A stretch of 64,000 nt of DNA from Pseudoduganella namucuonensis (GCF_900116645.1 NZ_FPBO01000016.1:100387-164386), one strand, 5' to 3'; positions 50,571-59,374 are shown, counted from the stretch's first letter. Notes: generated by a model from the letters alone, not told the origin. Numbers and translations: made by a program.

Positions 50571-50747
50571 TTACGACACGACTTTCACGAGGTAGCTGAC
50601 CTTGTTGATCATGCCGCGGACGGATGGGGTGTCCTGCAACTCGCGTACCGAGTTGACACGGCGCAGGCCCAGGCCGCGCACGGTCGCGCGGTGGTCTTCG
50701 CGGGTGCCGATCAGGCCCTTCACCAGTTTAACTTTGATAGTGCTCAT
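50571..50747 (-). CDS. rpmD: 50S ribosomal protein L30
   Basis: A 58-residue protein starting MSTIKVKLVKGLIGTREDHR, with the conserved GLGLRRVNSVRELQDTPSVR segment. Placed between rpsE (10 bases before) and rplO (29 bases after). Confidence 0.97.
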   Translation of the reverse strand: MSTIKVKLVKGLIGTREDHRATVRGLGLRRVNSVRELQDTPSVRGMINKVSYLVKVVS

Positions 50748-50757
50748 GCGGTTCCCC

Positions 50758-51276
50758 TTAGGCCAGGATGTCTTCGACCGACTTGCCGCGCTTGGCGGCG
50801 ATGTCGGAAGCGGTGCTCATCTTCGACAGGCCGTCGAGGGTGGCACGCACCAGGTTGTACGGGTTGTTCGAACCGGTGGATTTCGCCACCACGTCCGTCA
50901 CGCCCATCACTTCGAAGATCGCGCGCATGGCGCCGCCGGCGATCACGCCGGTACCCGGTTTGGCCGGGCTCATCATCACTTTCGACGCGCCGTGACGGCC
51001 CGTGACGGTGTGATGCAGCGTGCCGTTCTTCAGCGGCACCTTGATCAGGTTGCGGCGCGCTTCTTCCATCGCCTTTTGCACACCGACCGGCACTTCCTTC
51101 GACTTGCCCTTGCCCATGCCGATGCGGCCATCGCCGTCACCAACCACGGTCAGCGCCGCGAAGCCCATGATACGACCACCCTTGACCACTTTGGTCACGC
51201 GGTTGATCGCGATCATTTTCTCGCGCATGCCGTCGTCCGGCTTGTCGCTTTGCATTTTAGCTTGCATTTTTGCCAT
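50758..51276 (-). CDS. rpsE: 30S ribosomal protein S5
   Basis: A 172-residue protein with the double-stranded-RNA-binding-like N-terminal domain (INRVTKVVKGGRIMGFAALT) and a C-terminal domain containing AGGAMRAIFEVMGVTDV. It helps mRNA helicase activity and accuracy of the 30S entry site. Confidence 0.99.
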   Translation of the reverse strand: MAKMQAKMQSDKPDDGMREKMIAINRVTKVVKGGRIMGFAALTVVGDGDGRIGMGKGKSKEVPVGVQKAMEEARRNLIKVPLKNGTLHHTVTGRHGASKVMMSPAKPGTGVIAGGAMRAIFEVMGVTDVVAKSTGSNNPYNLVRATLDGLSKMSTASDIAAKRGKSVEDILA

Positions 51277-51286
51277 GATCGTACCC

Positions 51287-51649
51287 TTAGAACTTCAGAC
51301 CGGCTTCGCGCGCGGCTTCTGCCAGCGCCTTCACACGGCCGTGGTAACGGAAACCGGAGCGGTCGAACGCGACCTCGGTGATTCCTGCTTTCAGTGCCTT
51401 CTCCGCGACGCGCTTGCCGACCAGTGCGGCGGCGGCGGCGTTGCCACCCTTGCCCGATTTGCCGGCCAGTTCGGCGCGCACTTCCGCTTCCGCGGTCGAG
51501 GCCGAAACCAGTACTTTGGCATCCGGGGAGGTCAAGTTTGCGTAGATGTGCAGGTTGGTGCGGTGGACCGACAGGCGGTTCACTTTCAACTGTGCAATCT
51601 TGATCCGGGTTTGACGTCCGCGACGCAGACGAGATTCTTTTTTATCCAT
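51287..51649 (-). CDS. rplR: 50S ribosomal protein L18
   Basis: A 120-residue 5S-rRNA-binding protein; RLRRGRQTRIKIAQL at the start and AFDRSGFRYHGRVKALAEAA near the C-terminus. Ten bases before rpsE. Confidence 0.99.
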   Translation of the reverse strand: MDKKESRLRRGRQTRIKIAQLKVNRLSVHRTNLHIYANLTSPDAKVLVSASTAEAEVRAELAGKSGKGGNAAAAALVGKRVAEKALKAGITEVAFDRSGFRYHGRVKALAEAAREAGLKF

Positions 51650-51662
51650 CGTCAGCCCCTAA

Positions 51663-52196
51663 TTACTTCTTCTTGGTTTCTTTGATCTTAACCACTTCGT
51701 CCGAATAACGGACGCCCTTGCCCTTGTAAGGCTCGGGGGCGCGGTAAGCGCGAACTTCAGCGGCGACCTGGCCGACCTTTTGACGATCGATACCCTTGAT
51801 CAGGATCTCGGTCGGGGTCGGGGTTGCCACGGTGATGCCTTCTGGCATCGCGTGCACAACCGGGTGCGAGAAGCCCAGCGACAGGTTCAGCTTGTCGCCA
51901 GCGGCTTGCGCCTTGTAACCCACGCCGACCAGGTTCAGCTTCTTCTCGAAGCCCTTGGTGACGCCGGTGACCATGTTGTTCACCAGGGCGCGCAGCGTGC
52001 CGGACATGGCGTTCGCTTCGCGGCTGTCGTTGGCCACGTCGAAGGACAGGGTGCCAGCGTTGTTTTCCACCTTGACCAGGCCGTTCAGGGCCTGGGTCAG
52101 GACGCCCAGCGGGCCTTTTACGGTGATCGCTGCTGCGGAGATGGCGACTTCAGCGCCAGCTGGCACAGCGATAGGCATTTTAGCTACACGAGACAT
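51663..52196 (-). CDS. rplF: 50S ribosomal protein L6
   Basis: A 177-residue protein of two similar beta-alpha domains; MSRVAKMPIAVPAGAEVAIS at the start and PEPYKGKGVRYSDEVVKIKE at the end. Binds near the factor-binding site of the 50S subunit. Confidence 0.99.
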   Translation of the reverse strand: MSRVAKMPIAVPAGAEVAISAAAITVKGPLGVLTQALNGLVKVENNAGTLSFDVANDSREANAMSGTLRALVNNMVTGVTKGFEKKLNLVGVGYKAQAAGDKLNLSLGFSHPVVHAMPEGITVATPTPTEILIKGIDRQKVGQVAAEVRAYRAPEPYKGKGVRYSDEVVKIKETKKK

Positions 52197-52205
52197 TATT
52201 GCTCC

Positions 52206-52601
52206 TTACGCGACGTAGCAGATGACTTCGCCGCCCACGCCGGTGGCGCGCGCTTTGCGGTCGGTCATGACGCCTTGCGGGGTCGACACGATGGCAACGC
52301 CCAGGCCGTTCATCACGGTTGGGATCTCATCCTTGCCCTTGTACACGCGCAGGCCCGGACGGGACACGCGCTCAAGGCGCTCGATAACAGGACGGCCTAC
52401 ATAATATTTCAAACCGATTTTGAGTTCCGCTTTGCCACCGGCTTCGGCGACTGCGAAATCTTCAATGTAACCCTCGTCCTTGAGGACGTTGGCAATCGCT
52501 ACTTTGACTTTCGACGATGGCATGGCCACGGTCGTTTTTTGAACGCCTTGGGCGTTGCGAATGCGGGTCAGCATATCGGCGATAGGATCGCTCATACTCA
52601 T
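52206..52601 (-). CDS. rpsH: 30S ribosomal protein S8
   Basis: A 131-residue primary 16S-binding protein; MSMSDPIADMLTRIRNAQ start, TPQGVMTDRKARATGVGGE near the end. A second ATG at 52595 is possible. In E. coli S8 represses the spc operon. Confidence 0.98.
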   Translation of the reverse strand: MSMSDPIADMLTRIRNAQGVQKTTVAMPSSKVKVAIANVLKDEGYIEDFAVAEAGGKAELKIGLKYYVGRPVIERLERVSRPGLRVYKGKDEIPTVMNGLGVAIVSTPQGVMTDRKARATGVGGEVICYVA

Positions 52602-52615
52602 TGCTTGTTCTCCTA

Positions 52616-52921
52616 TTACCAGCTGGCTTTAGTCATACCCGGAATCTCGCCACGCATGGCGAATTCACGGAGCTTGATACGGCCCAGACCGAATTTACGG
52701 AAGGTGCCGCGTGGACGACCGGTGACGGCGCAACGGTTGCGCTGACGGGTCGGAGCGGAGTTGCGTGGCAGCGCCTGCAGTTTCAGGCGGGCTTCGTAAC
52801 GCTCTTCTTCCGTCTTCGACTGGTCGTCGATGATGGCCTTCAGCGAGGCGCGCTTGGCAGCGAATTTGTTTGCCAGGTCGACACGCTTCTGTTCACGGTT
52901 AATCAGTGCGAGTTTTGCCAT
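52616..52921 (-). CDS. rpsN: 30S ribosomal protein S14 (zinc-independent type)
   Basis: A 101-residue S14 of the long form without the CxxC pairs of the short zinc form: only one Cys in RQRNRCAVTGRPRGTFRKF. Placed between rplE and rpsH. Confidence 0.98.
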   Translation of the reverse strand: MAKLALINREQKRVDLANKFAAKRASLKAIIDDQSKTEEERYEARLKLQALPRNSAPTRQRNRCAVTGRPRGTFRKFGLGRIKLREFAMRGEIPGMTKASW

Positions 52922-52927
52922 GATCTA

Positions 52928-53467
52928 TTAGTTCCTGAACGGGAATTTAAAGGCGGCGAGGAGCGCTTTGGCTTCGTCGTCGGTCTTCGCGGTGGTGGTG
53001 ATCGAGATGTTCATACCACGCAGCGCATCGATCTTGTCGTACTCGATCTCTGGGAAGATGATCTGTTCCTTGACACCGATGTTGTAGTTGCCGCGACCGT
53101 CGAACGAACGACCGGACACGCCACGGAAGTCGCGCACGCGCGGCAGGGCCACGGTGATGAAGCGATCCAGGAACTCATACATGCGGGCGCCGCGCAGGGT
53201 CACCATGGTACCGATCGGATAGCCTTCGCGGATCTTGAAACCCGCGATGGCCTTGCGCGATTTGGTGGTCACTGGCTTCTGGCCGGCGATCTTGGTCAAG
53301 TCGCCAACGGCGTGCTCGAGCACTTTCTTGTCGGCGATCGCCTCACCCACACCCATGTTCAGGGTGATCTTGGTCAGGCGTGGCACTTCCATGACGGACT
53401 TGTAACCGAATTTCTCGGTCAGTTCGCCAACGATTTTGTCTTTATAGACTGCTTGCAGACGGGCCAT
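52928..53467 (-). CDS. rplE: 50S ribosomal protein L5
   Basis: A 179-residue 5S-rRNA-binding protein with VPRLTKITLNMGVGEAIADK and the C-terminal GMNISITTTAKTDDEAKALL. Six bases after rplX. Confidence 0.99.
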   Translation of the reverse strand: MARLQAVYKDKIVGELTEKFGYKSVMEVPRLTKITLNMGVGEAIADKKVLEHAVGDLTKIAGQKPVTTKSRKAIAGFKIREGYPIGTMVTLRGARMYEFLDRFITVALPRVRDFRGVSGRSFDGRGNYNIGVKEQIIFPEIEYDKIDALRGMNISITTTAKTDDEAKALLAAFKFPFRN

Positions 53468-53473
53468 TTCCCA

Positions 53474-53788
53474 TTACCCTTTCACTACTTCGCCGGAGGA
53501 CTTGAAGACGCGGACTTTTTTGCCATCCACTTCCTTGAAGCCCACGCGATCGGCCTTGCCGGTCGCAGCGTTGAACAGAGCAACGTTGGACACGTGAATA
53601 GGCATGGTCTTGTCGACGATGCCGCCAGTTACACCAGTCATCGGGTTCGGTTTGGTCGCTTTTTTAGCGACGTTGACGCCTTCAACCACGACGCGCTCAG
53701 CGTCTACACGCTGTTGCACGATACCGCGCTTGCCCTTGTCTTTACCGGTCAAAACGATGACTTCGTCGTTTTTACGAATCTTATCCAT
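53474..53788 (-). CDS. rplX: 50S ribosomal protein L24
   Basis: A 104-residue early assembly protein; a KOW motif is visible in KNDEVIVLTGKDKGKRGIV. Eleven bases after rplN. Confidence 0.99.
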   Translation of the reverse strand: MDKIRKNDEVIVLTGKDKGKRGIVQQRVDAERVVVEGVNVAKKATKPNPMTGVTGGIVDKTMPIHVSNVALFNAATGKADRVGFKEVDGKKVRVFKSSGEVVKG

Positions 53789-53799
53789 TTACTGACTCC

Positions 53800-54168
53800 T
53801 TACAGGACTTCCGGTGCCAGGGACACGATCTTCATGAACTTCTCAGTGCGCAGTTCGCGCGTGACAGGTCCGAAGATACGGGTACCGATCGGTTCCAGCT
53901 TGGCGTTCAGCAGAACGGCGGCGTTGCCGTCGAACTTGACCAGGGAACCGTCTTGGCGGCGCACACCTTTGGCGGTGCGCACGACCACAGCGTTATAAAT
54001 TTCACCTTTTTTGACACGGCCGCGTGGCTGGGCAACCTTGACGGTCACCTTGATCACGTCGCCAATGCCTGCATAACGGCGCTTGGAGCCGCCCAACACC
54101 TTGATGCACATGACTTCCTTGGCACCGGTATTGTCGGCCACTTCGAGCCGGCTTTCAGTTTGAATCAT
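53800..54168 (-). CDS. rplN: 50S ribosomal protein L14
   Basis: A 122-residue protein with MIQTESRLEVADNTGAKEVM and RIFGPVTRELRTEKFMKIVS. First gene of the spc-like group; a 258-base gap with hairpins separates it from rpsQ, so it should have its own promoter. Confidence 0.99.
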   Translation of the reverse strand: MIQTESRLEVADNTGAKEVMCIKVLGGSKRRYAGIGDVIKVTVKVAQPRGRVKKGEIYNAVVVRTAKGVRRQDGSLVKFDGNAAVLLNAKLEPIGTRIFGPVTRELRTEKFMKIVSLAPEVL

Positions 54169-54341
54169 AGTATTCTCTTTCCCAACTTAAGCCGAAGAAT
54201 CCACACAATATGGACCTCTCGGTCAGTCTTGGTCCCGCCATTGCGCCATCGCTGGCACGCTGTTTGGGTGCTTGACCTTCATACAAGTACTGACCCGCGG
54301 TCCATGTCTGCGGAGAGACACTTTGCGGCGTTACATGAACG

Positions 54342-54375
54342 AAGCCCGCAAGTATTACACACAACCTGCGGGCTT
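54342..54375 (-). other. Second hairpin in the rpsQ-rplN gap
   Basis: A 9-bp stem (54342-54350 with 54367-54375, 16-base loop) follows the rpsQ terminator on the minus strand. It may be a backup terminator or part of the spc leader. Confidence 0.45.
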
Positions 54376-54389
54376 GCAAGAACTAATTG

Positions 54390-54419
54390 AAAACCGCCCC
54401 CATCCGGGGACGGGGGCGG
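54390..54419 (-). terminator. Terminator at the end of the S10 group
   Basis: An 8-bp GC stem (54394-54401 with 54412-54419, 10-base loop) begins eight bases after the rpsQ stop and is followed by TTTT on the minus strand. It divides the S10-type genes from the spc-type genes. Confidence 0.7.
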
Positions 54420-54426
54420 GGCTCAA

Positions 54427-54699
54427 TTAAACGATTTGTGCAGCTTGCACTACACGAGTCACCGTCCACGCCTTCGTTTTGGAGATCGGACGACCTTCCT
54501 GGATCTCGACCGTGTCACCGGCCTTGACCTGGTTGGATTCGTCGTGCGCGTGGTATTTCGCCGAGCGCACGATGATCTTGCCGTACAGAGGGTGCTTCAC
54601 GTGACGTTCGATCAGAACGGTAACGGTCTTGTCCATCTTGTCGGACACCACTTTACCGATCAGCGTGCGCTTGAGCGACTGTTTCACTGGTTGGTTCAT
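54427..54699 (-). CDS. rpsQ: 30S ribosomal protein S17
   Basis: A 90-residue OB-fold protein; TLIGKVVSDKMDKTVTVLIE and GDTVEIQEGRPISKTKAWTV are diagnostic. Its ATG overlaps the rpmC stop (ATGA). Last gene before a terminator. Confidence 0.99.
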   Translation of the reverse strand: MNQPVKQSLKRTLIGKVVSDKMDKTVTVLIERHVKHPLYGKIIVRSAKYHAHDESNQVKAGDTVEIQEGRPISKTKAWTVTRVVQAAQIV

Positions 54700-54887
54700 T
54701 TGGCTTCCTTCAGATTCATTACCGTTTTTACACGCGCGATGTCGCGGCGTACCTTCTTGAGCTGCGAAGTGTTGCTCAGTTGTTGCGTAGCGGTTTGCAT
54801 ACGCAGACCAAACTGGGCCTTCAGCAGATCGTTCAGCTCTTTTTGCAGAGCTGCCTGGTCTTTGCCGCGGAGTTCAGATGCTTTCAT
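54696..54887 (-). CDS. rpmC: 50S ribosomal protein L29
   Basis: A 63-residue helical hairpin protein (MKASELRGKDQAALQKELND; LKKVRRDIARVKTVMN) near the polypeptide exit tunnel. Confidence 0.98.
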   Translation of the reverse strand: MKASELRGKDQAALQKELNDLLKAQFGLRMQTATQQLSNTSQLKKVRRDIARVKTVMNLKEAK

Positions 54888-54899
54888 ATTTCACTCCTA

Positions 54900-55319
54900 T
54901 TATTGGCCAACCTGGCGCACCACGAAGGTGGTAGCCAGCGGCAGTTTGGCAGCAGCCAGGCGGAACGCTTCGCGCGCCAGTTCTTCTGCGACGCCATCCA
55001 TTTCGTACAGGACTTTGCCCGGACGGATTTCAGCGACGTAGTACTCTGGGTTACCCTTGCCGTTACCCATGCGGACTTCGGCTGGCTTGTTCGAGATCGG
55101 CTTGTCCGGGAAGACGCGGATCCAGATACGGCCGCCACGTTTGATGTGACGGGTCATGGCGCGACGTGCCGCCTCGATCTGGCGCGCGGTGATACGGCCG
55201 CGAGCGACCGCCTTCAGACCGAACTCGCCGAACGACACCGCGGTGCCCGCGGTGTGCGAAATGCCGGTGTTGCGGCCTTTCTGTTCCTTACGGTACTTCC
55301 TGCGTGCTGGTTGCAGCAT
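54900..55319 (-). CDS. rplP: 50S ribosomal protein L16
   Basis: A 139-residue protein; MLQPARRKYRKEQKGRNTG at the start, GRIWIRVFPDKPISNKPAEV in the middle and the conserved EMDGVAEELAREAFRLAAAK. It organises the A-site tRNA region. Two bases after rpsC. Confidence 0.99.
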   Translation of the reverse strand: MLQPARRKYRKEQKGRNTGISHTAGTAVSFGEFGLKAVARGRITARQIEAARRAMTRHIKRGGRIWIRVFPDKPISNKPAEVRMGNGKGNPEYYVAEIRPGKVLYEMDGVAEELAREAFRLAAAKLPLATTFVVRQVGQ

Positions 55320-55321
55320 GG

Positions 55322-56122
55322 TTATTCTCCTGCTTTCTCAGCCACCGCCGGCTTGGCGGCGCGGCGGGCGGCTGGCGCGCCTGGTTTGGCGCCTGGACCT
55401 GGACGTGGACGGCCGGATGGCTTGCCGTCGTCACGGCGTGGGCCGCGTGGTTTCTTCTCGTCCGCTGGGGTATCGATGACTGGCGCTTCGCCGGTCGGCG
55501 AGCGATCGCCTTTGTATACCCACACCTTGACACCGATGATGCCGTAGGTGGTCGAGGCTTCGGATGTGCCGTAGTCGATGTCGGCGCGCAGGGTGTGCAG
55601 AGGCACGCGGCCTTCGCGGTACCACTCTTTGCGCGCGATCTCGATGCCGTTCAGACGGCCGGACGACATGATCTTGATGCCCAGGGCGCCCAGACGCATG
55701 GCGTTCTGCATCGCGCGTTTCATCGCGCGGCGGAACATGATGCGCTTTTCGAGCTGCTGCGAGATCGAATCGGCGATCAGCTGCGAGTCGATTTCCGGCT
55801 TGCGGATCTCTTCGATGTTCACGTGGACAGGCACGCCCATGATCTTGGTCAGCGCGGACTTCAGAACCTCGATGTCCTCGCCTTTTTTACCAATGACCAC
55901 GCCCGGACGCGAGCTGTAGATCGTGAAGCGGGCGTTCTTGGCGGGACGCTCGATGACGATGCGGCCGACGGAAGCGTTCTTCAGCTTCTTTTTCAGGAAC
56001 GCGCGCGCCTTCAGATCTTCGTTCAGCATGGCGGCGAAGTTGCCGTTGCCGGCGTACCAGCGCGATGCCCAGTTACGGGTAACCGACAGACGGAAGCCGG
56101 TTGGATGAATTTTCTGACCCAT
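55322..56122 (-). CDS. rpsC: 30S ribosomal protein S3
   Basis: A 266-residue mRNA-entry protein; the KH domain loop is in PGVVIGKKGEDIEVL. The C-terminus has about 30 extra Pro/Arg/Ala/Lys residues compared with E. coli S3 (after DTPADEKKPRGPRRDDG), a common betaproteobacterial extension. Confidence 0.99.
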   Translation of the reverse strand: MGQKIHPTGFRLSVTRNWASRWYAGNGNFAAMLNEDLKARAFLKKKLKNASVGRIVIERPAKNARFTIYSSRPGVVIGKKGEDIEVLKSALTKIMGVPVHVNIEEIRKPEIDSQLIADSISQQLEKRIMFRRAMKRAMQNAMRLGALGIKIMSSGRLNGIEIARKEWYREGRVPLHTLRADIDYGTSEASTTYGIIGVKVWVYKGDRSPTGEAPVIDTPADEKKPRGPRRDDGKPSGRPRPGPGAKPGAPAARRAAKPAVAEKAGE

Positions 56123-56131
56123 CGTGGCTCC

Positions 56132-56461
56132 TTAGTTTCCGACGGTCACGTAAACGTGACAGGATTGTTTCGAGATACGGTCACCACGGCCTTTGGCGCG
56201 AGCGGTGAAGCGCTTCAGGATCGGGCCCTTTTCGACGTAGATCGTTTTCACGAACAGCTCGTCGATGTCGGCACCATCGTTGTGCTCGGCGTTCGCGATC
56301 GCGGACTCCAGCACTTTCTTGATGATGGCCGCGCCTTTTTTCGGGCTGAACTGCAGAATGTTCAGCGCAGCGTCAACCTTTTTGCCACGGATCAGGTCAG
56401 CCACCAGGCGGCCTTTTTGATCCGACAGGCGCACGCCTTTGAGGATAGCTTTGGTTTCCAT
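56132..56461 (-). CDS. rplV: 50S ribosomal protein L22
   Basis: A 109-residue protein whose C-terminal hairpin (KGPILKRFTARAKGRGDRIS) lines the exit tunnel. Its ATG shares one base with the rpsS stop (TAATG). Confidence 0.99.
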   Translation of the reverse strand: METKAILKGVRLSDQKGRLVADLIRGKKVDAALNILQFSPKKGAAIIKKVLESAIANAEHNDGADIDELFVKTIYVEKGPILKRFTARAKGRGDRISKQSCHVYVTVGN

Positions 56462-56736
56462 TATTTCTTAGCCTTTTTGTCAGCAGCGTGGCCCTTGAAC
56501 GTGCGGGTCAGCGCGAATTCGCCGAGCTTGTGACCAACCATGTTCTCCGAGACGTACACGGGCACGTGCACCTTGCCGTTGTGCACGGCAATGGTCAGAC
56601 CGATGAAGTCAGGCATGATCGTCGAGCGACGGGACCAGGTTTTGATTGGCTTTTTGTCTTTGGTCGCTTGCGCGGCTTCGACTTTTTTCACCAGGTGGGC
56701 GTCGCAGAACGGCCCTTTTTTCAATGAACGAGTCAT
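56461..56736 (-). CDS. rpsS: 30S ribosomal protein S19
   Basis: A 91-residue head protein; MTRSLKKGPFCDAHLVKKVE, SRRSTIMPDFIGLTIAVHNG, and GHKLGEFALTRTFKGH at the end. Nine bases after rplB. Confidence 0.99.
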   Translation of the reverse strand: MTRSLKKGPFCDAHLVKKVEAAQATKDKKPIKTWSRRSTIMPDFIGLTIAVHNGKVHVPVYVSENMVGHKLGEFALTRTFKGHAADKKAKK

Positions 56737-56745
56737 GGTTTATCC

Positions 56746-57573
56746 TTATTTCTTGCCGCGGCGCGAGACGATCATCGAAGAAGTACGCTTGTTGCTGCGA
56801 GTCTTCTTGCCCTTGGTCTGCTGGCCCCATGGGGACACTGGATGACGACCAGCCGCCGTTTTACCTTCACCACCACCGTGCGGGTGATCGACCGGGTTCA
56901 TGACCACACCGCGAACGGTGGGACGAACACCGCGCCAGCGCATCGCGCCGGCCTTGCCGATCTTGCGCAGGCTGTGTTCGGCGTTGCCGACTTCGCCCAC
57001 GGTCGCGCGGCACTCGATGTGCACGCGGCGCACTTCGCCCGAGCGCAGACGCACTTGAGCGTAGGTGCCTTCGCGGGCCATCAGCACGACGCCGGCGCCG
57101 GCGGTGCGGGCCATCTGGGCGCCCTTACCTGGCAGCATTTCGACGCAGTGCATCACGGTACCGACCGGGATGTTGCGGATAGGCAGGCAGTTGCCCGACT
57201 TGATAGGCGCTTCCGAACCGTTCATCACGCTGTCGCCGACGCTCATGCCCTTGGTGGCGATGATGTACTGGCGCTCGCCGTCGGCGTAGCACAGCAGGGC
57301 GATATTCGCGGTGCGGTTCGGATCGTATTCGATACGTTCCACTTTCGCTGGAATGCCGTCCTTCTGACGCTTGAAGTCGATCAGGCGATAGTGCTGCTTG
57401 TGACCACCGCCGATGTGGCGGGTGGTGATGTGGCCGTTGTTGTTACGGCCGGCGGTCTTCGATTTTTTCTCAACCAGGGCGGCGAACGGACGACCTTTGA
57501 ACAGGTCGGCGTTGACCACTTTCACCATGCCGCGACGGCCTGGGGAGGTTGGCTTCATCTTTACGAGTGCCAT
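56746..57573 (-). CDS. rplB: 50S ribosomal protein L2
   Basis: A 275-residue protein near the peptidyl-transferase centre. The conserved His-bearing loop VDHPHGGGEGKTAAGRHPVS is intact. Its ATG shares one base with the rplW stop. Confidence 0.99.
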   Translation of the reverse strand: MALVKMKPTSPGRRGMVKVVNADLFKGRPFAALVEKKSKTAGRNNNGHITTRHIGGGHKQHYRLIDFKRQKDGIPAKVERIEYDPNRTANIALLCYADGERQYIIATKGMSVGDSVMNGSEAPIKSGNCLPIRNIPVGTVMHCVEMLPGKGAQMARTAGAGVVLMAREGTYAQVRLRSGEVRRVHIECRATVGEVGNAEHSLRKIGKAGAMRWRGVRPTVRGVVMNPVDHPHGGGEGKTAAGRHPVSPWGQQTKGKKTRSNKRTSSMIVSRRGKK

Positions 57574-57890
57574 TATTTAGCCTCCTCGGAGAAATTGATT
57601 TCCTGGCCAGGTTTCAGGCACACGAAAGCACGCTTGGTGTGGTTGCGGCGACCGATGAAACGGCCCGAACGCTTGACCTTACCTTCGCGGTTGACGGTCT
57701 GCACCGATTCCACTTCCACCTTGAACAGCAGTTCAACGGCGGCCTTGATTTCCGGCTTGGTCGCGTCAGGCAGAACCTTGAACACGATCTGCTCGTTCTT
57801 TTCCGCGACCATGGTGGCCTTCTCGGAAATTACCGGAGCTACCAGCACCTTCATCAGGCGCTCTTCGCTGTGTTTGATGACTGCGCTCAT
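57573..57890 (-). CDS. rplW: 50S ribosomal protein L23
   Basis: A 105-residue exit-tunnel protein that docks trigger factor and SRP; VISEKATMVAEKNEQIVFKV is typical. Four-base overlap with rplD. Confidence 0.99.
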   Translation of the reverse strand: MSAVIKHSEERLMKVLVAPVISEKATMVAEKNEQIVFKVLPDATKPEIKAAVELLFKVEVESVQTVNREGKVKRSGRFIGRRNHTKRAFVCLKPGQEINFSEEAK

Positions 57891-58507
57891 GCCAGCATCT
57901 CCTCAATCTTGGCCAGTGCCGCCTTGGTGACCAGGATCTTCTTGTAGAAGACCAGCGACATTGGATCTGCGTGACGTGGCTCGACAACCAGCACGTTCGG
58001 CAGGTTACGGGAAGCCAGCAGCAGGTTTTCTTCGATGTTGTCGGCGATAATCAGTACCGATTCCAGGCCCATGCTGTTCAGCTTTTGCGACAGCAGTTTG
58101 GTTTTTGGAGCTTCGATAGCGAAATCTTCAACCACGACCAGGCGCTCTTCGCGAGCCAGCTGGGACAGGATCGAGCAGATACCCGCGCGGTACATCTTCT
58201 TGTTCACTTTATGGGTGAAGTTCTCGTCGGGCGAGTTCGGGAAGATGCGACCACCGCCGCGCCACAGTGGCGACGACGACATACCGGCACGAGCGCGGCC
58301 GGTGCCTTTTTGGCGCCATGGCTTCTTGGTCGTGTGGTGAACTTCTTCACGGTCCTTCTGCTTACGGTTGCCGCTGCGAGCGTTGGCTTGGTAGGCGACC
58401 ACGATCTGGTGGATCAGCGCTTCGTTGTAATCACGGCCGAAAACGGTGTCAGCGGCGGCGACGTTCGAGGAGGCTTGACCTTGAGCATTCAAGAGCTTGA
58501 GTTCCAT
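57887..58507 (-). CDS. rplD: 50S ribosomal protein L4
   Basis: A 206-residue protein with the tunnel loop RQKGTGRARAGMSSSPLWRG. In E. coli L4 represses the S10 operon through the leader in front of rpsJ; here rpsJ is separated from rplD's transcript, so that control may differ. Confidence 0.99.
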   Translation of the reverse strand: MELKLLNAQGQASSNVAAADTVFGRDYNEALIHQIVVAYQANARSGNRKQKDREEVHHTTKKPWRQKGTGRARAGMSSSPLWRGGGRIFPNSPDENFTHKVNKKMYRAGICSILSQLAREERLVVVEDFAIEAPKTKLLSQKLNSMGLESVLIIADNIEENLLLASRNLPNVLVVEPRHADPMSLVFYKKILVTKAALAKIEEMLA

Positions 58508-58510
58508 CGT

Positions 58511-59167
58511 TTAAGCTCCCTTCTTTGCTTTAACTTTGACTGCGGGCGACACGACCACTTGGCCGTTCTTCGCGCCAGGCACGGCGCCTTTGACCAGCAG
58601 CAGCTGACGGTCGGCGTCGATGCGAGCGATTTCCAGGTTCTGGGTGGTAACGGTGACGTCACCCATGTGGCCGGTCATGCGCTTGCCTGGGAAAACACGG
58701 CCTGGATCCTGCGCCATACCGATCGAGCCTGGTACGTTGTGCGAACGGGAGTTACCGTGGGTCTGACGACCGGAAGCGAAGTTGTGGCGCTTGATGGTGC
58801 CGGCGTAGCCTTTACCGATGCTCACACCTTGCACGTCGATCTTTTGACCGACTTCGAACAGGGAGGCGGCGATGACTTCGCCAGCTTTCAGTTCAGCGGC
58901 CTTGGCTGCGTCGATGCGGAACTCTTTCAGCAGAGTACCGGCTTCGACACCAGCTTTGGCGTAGTGACCCGCAGCGGCTTTGGTCACGCGGGAGGCGCGA
59001 CGTTGACCGAATACGACCTGAACAGCGGTGTAACCATCCGTTTCAGGAGTTTTGATTTGCGCAATACGGTTGTTGGACACGTCCAGCACGGTGACCGGGA
59101 TCGAGTCCCCGTCATCGGTGAAGATGCGCATCATACCAACCTTGCGACCGAGGAGGCCTAGGCTCAT
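58511..59167 (-). CDS. rplC: 50S ribosomal protein L3
   Basis: A 218-residue protein; MSLGLLGRKVGMMRIFTDDG at the start and MAQDPGRVFPGKRMTGHMGD, with the Gln that is methylated in E. coli. It is first in its transcript here: upstream is not rpsJ but creD, 225 bases away, and a good promoter lies in that gap. Confidence 0.99.
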   Translation of the reverse strand: MSLGLLGRKVGMMRIFTDDGDSIPVTVLDVSNNRIAQIKTPETDGYTAVQVVFGQRRASRVTKAAAGHYAKAGVEAGTLLKEFRIDAAKAAELKAGEVIAASLFEVGQKIDVQGVSIGKGYAGTIKRHNFASGRQTHGNSRSHNVPGSIGMAQDPGRVFPGKRMTGHMGDVTVTTQNLEIARIDADRQLLLVKGAVPGAKNGQVVVSPAVKVKAKKGA

Positions 59168-59265
59168 TTTTTCTCCATTCCCACCTACGATTGGGCGGGG
59201 CTTTGTTGAACTACCAAAAAGTGATACGGATCAAATAAAAAGACGTATCCATACCGAAGCCAGCT

Positions 59266-59294
59266 AGTGTACTTCGCTTTGCCCCTTGACGCAA
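59266..59294 (-). promoter_or_regulatory. Candidate sigma70 promoter for rplC and downstream S10 genes
   Basis: TTGCGT (-35, 59294-59289) and TACACT (-10, 59271-59266) are exactly 17 bases apart on the minus strand, about 95 bases before rplC. The A/T-rich leader after it can form a 6-bp hairpin (GATACG/CGTATC near 59223-59249). Confidence 0.6.
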
Positions 59295-59347
59295 CAACTT
59301 AGTACGAGGTATGGCAAATATTTCGGGCCGAACCAACAGCGACGTCC

Positions 59348-59374
59348 GGGGTCCGAGCCGGCGGGTCGGACCCC
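59348..59374 (-). terminator. Hairpin after creD
   Basis: A perfect 9-bp stem (59348-59356 with 59366-59374) lies 19 bases after the creD stop on the minus strand. There is no T-tract, so it is only a candidate transcript end for creBCD. Confidence 0.45.
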
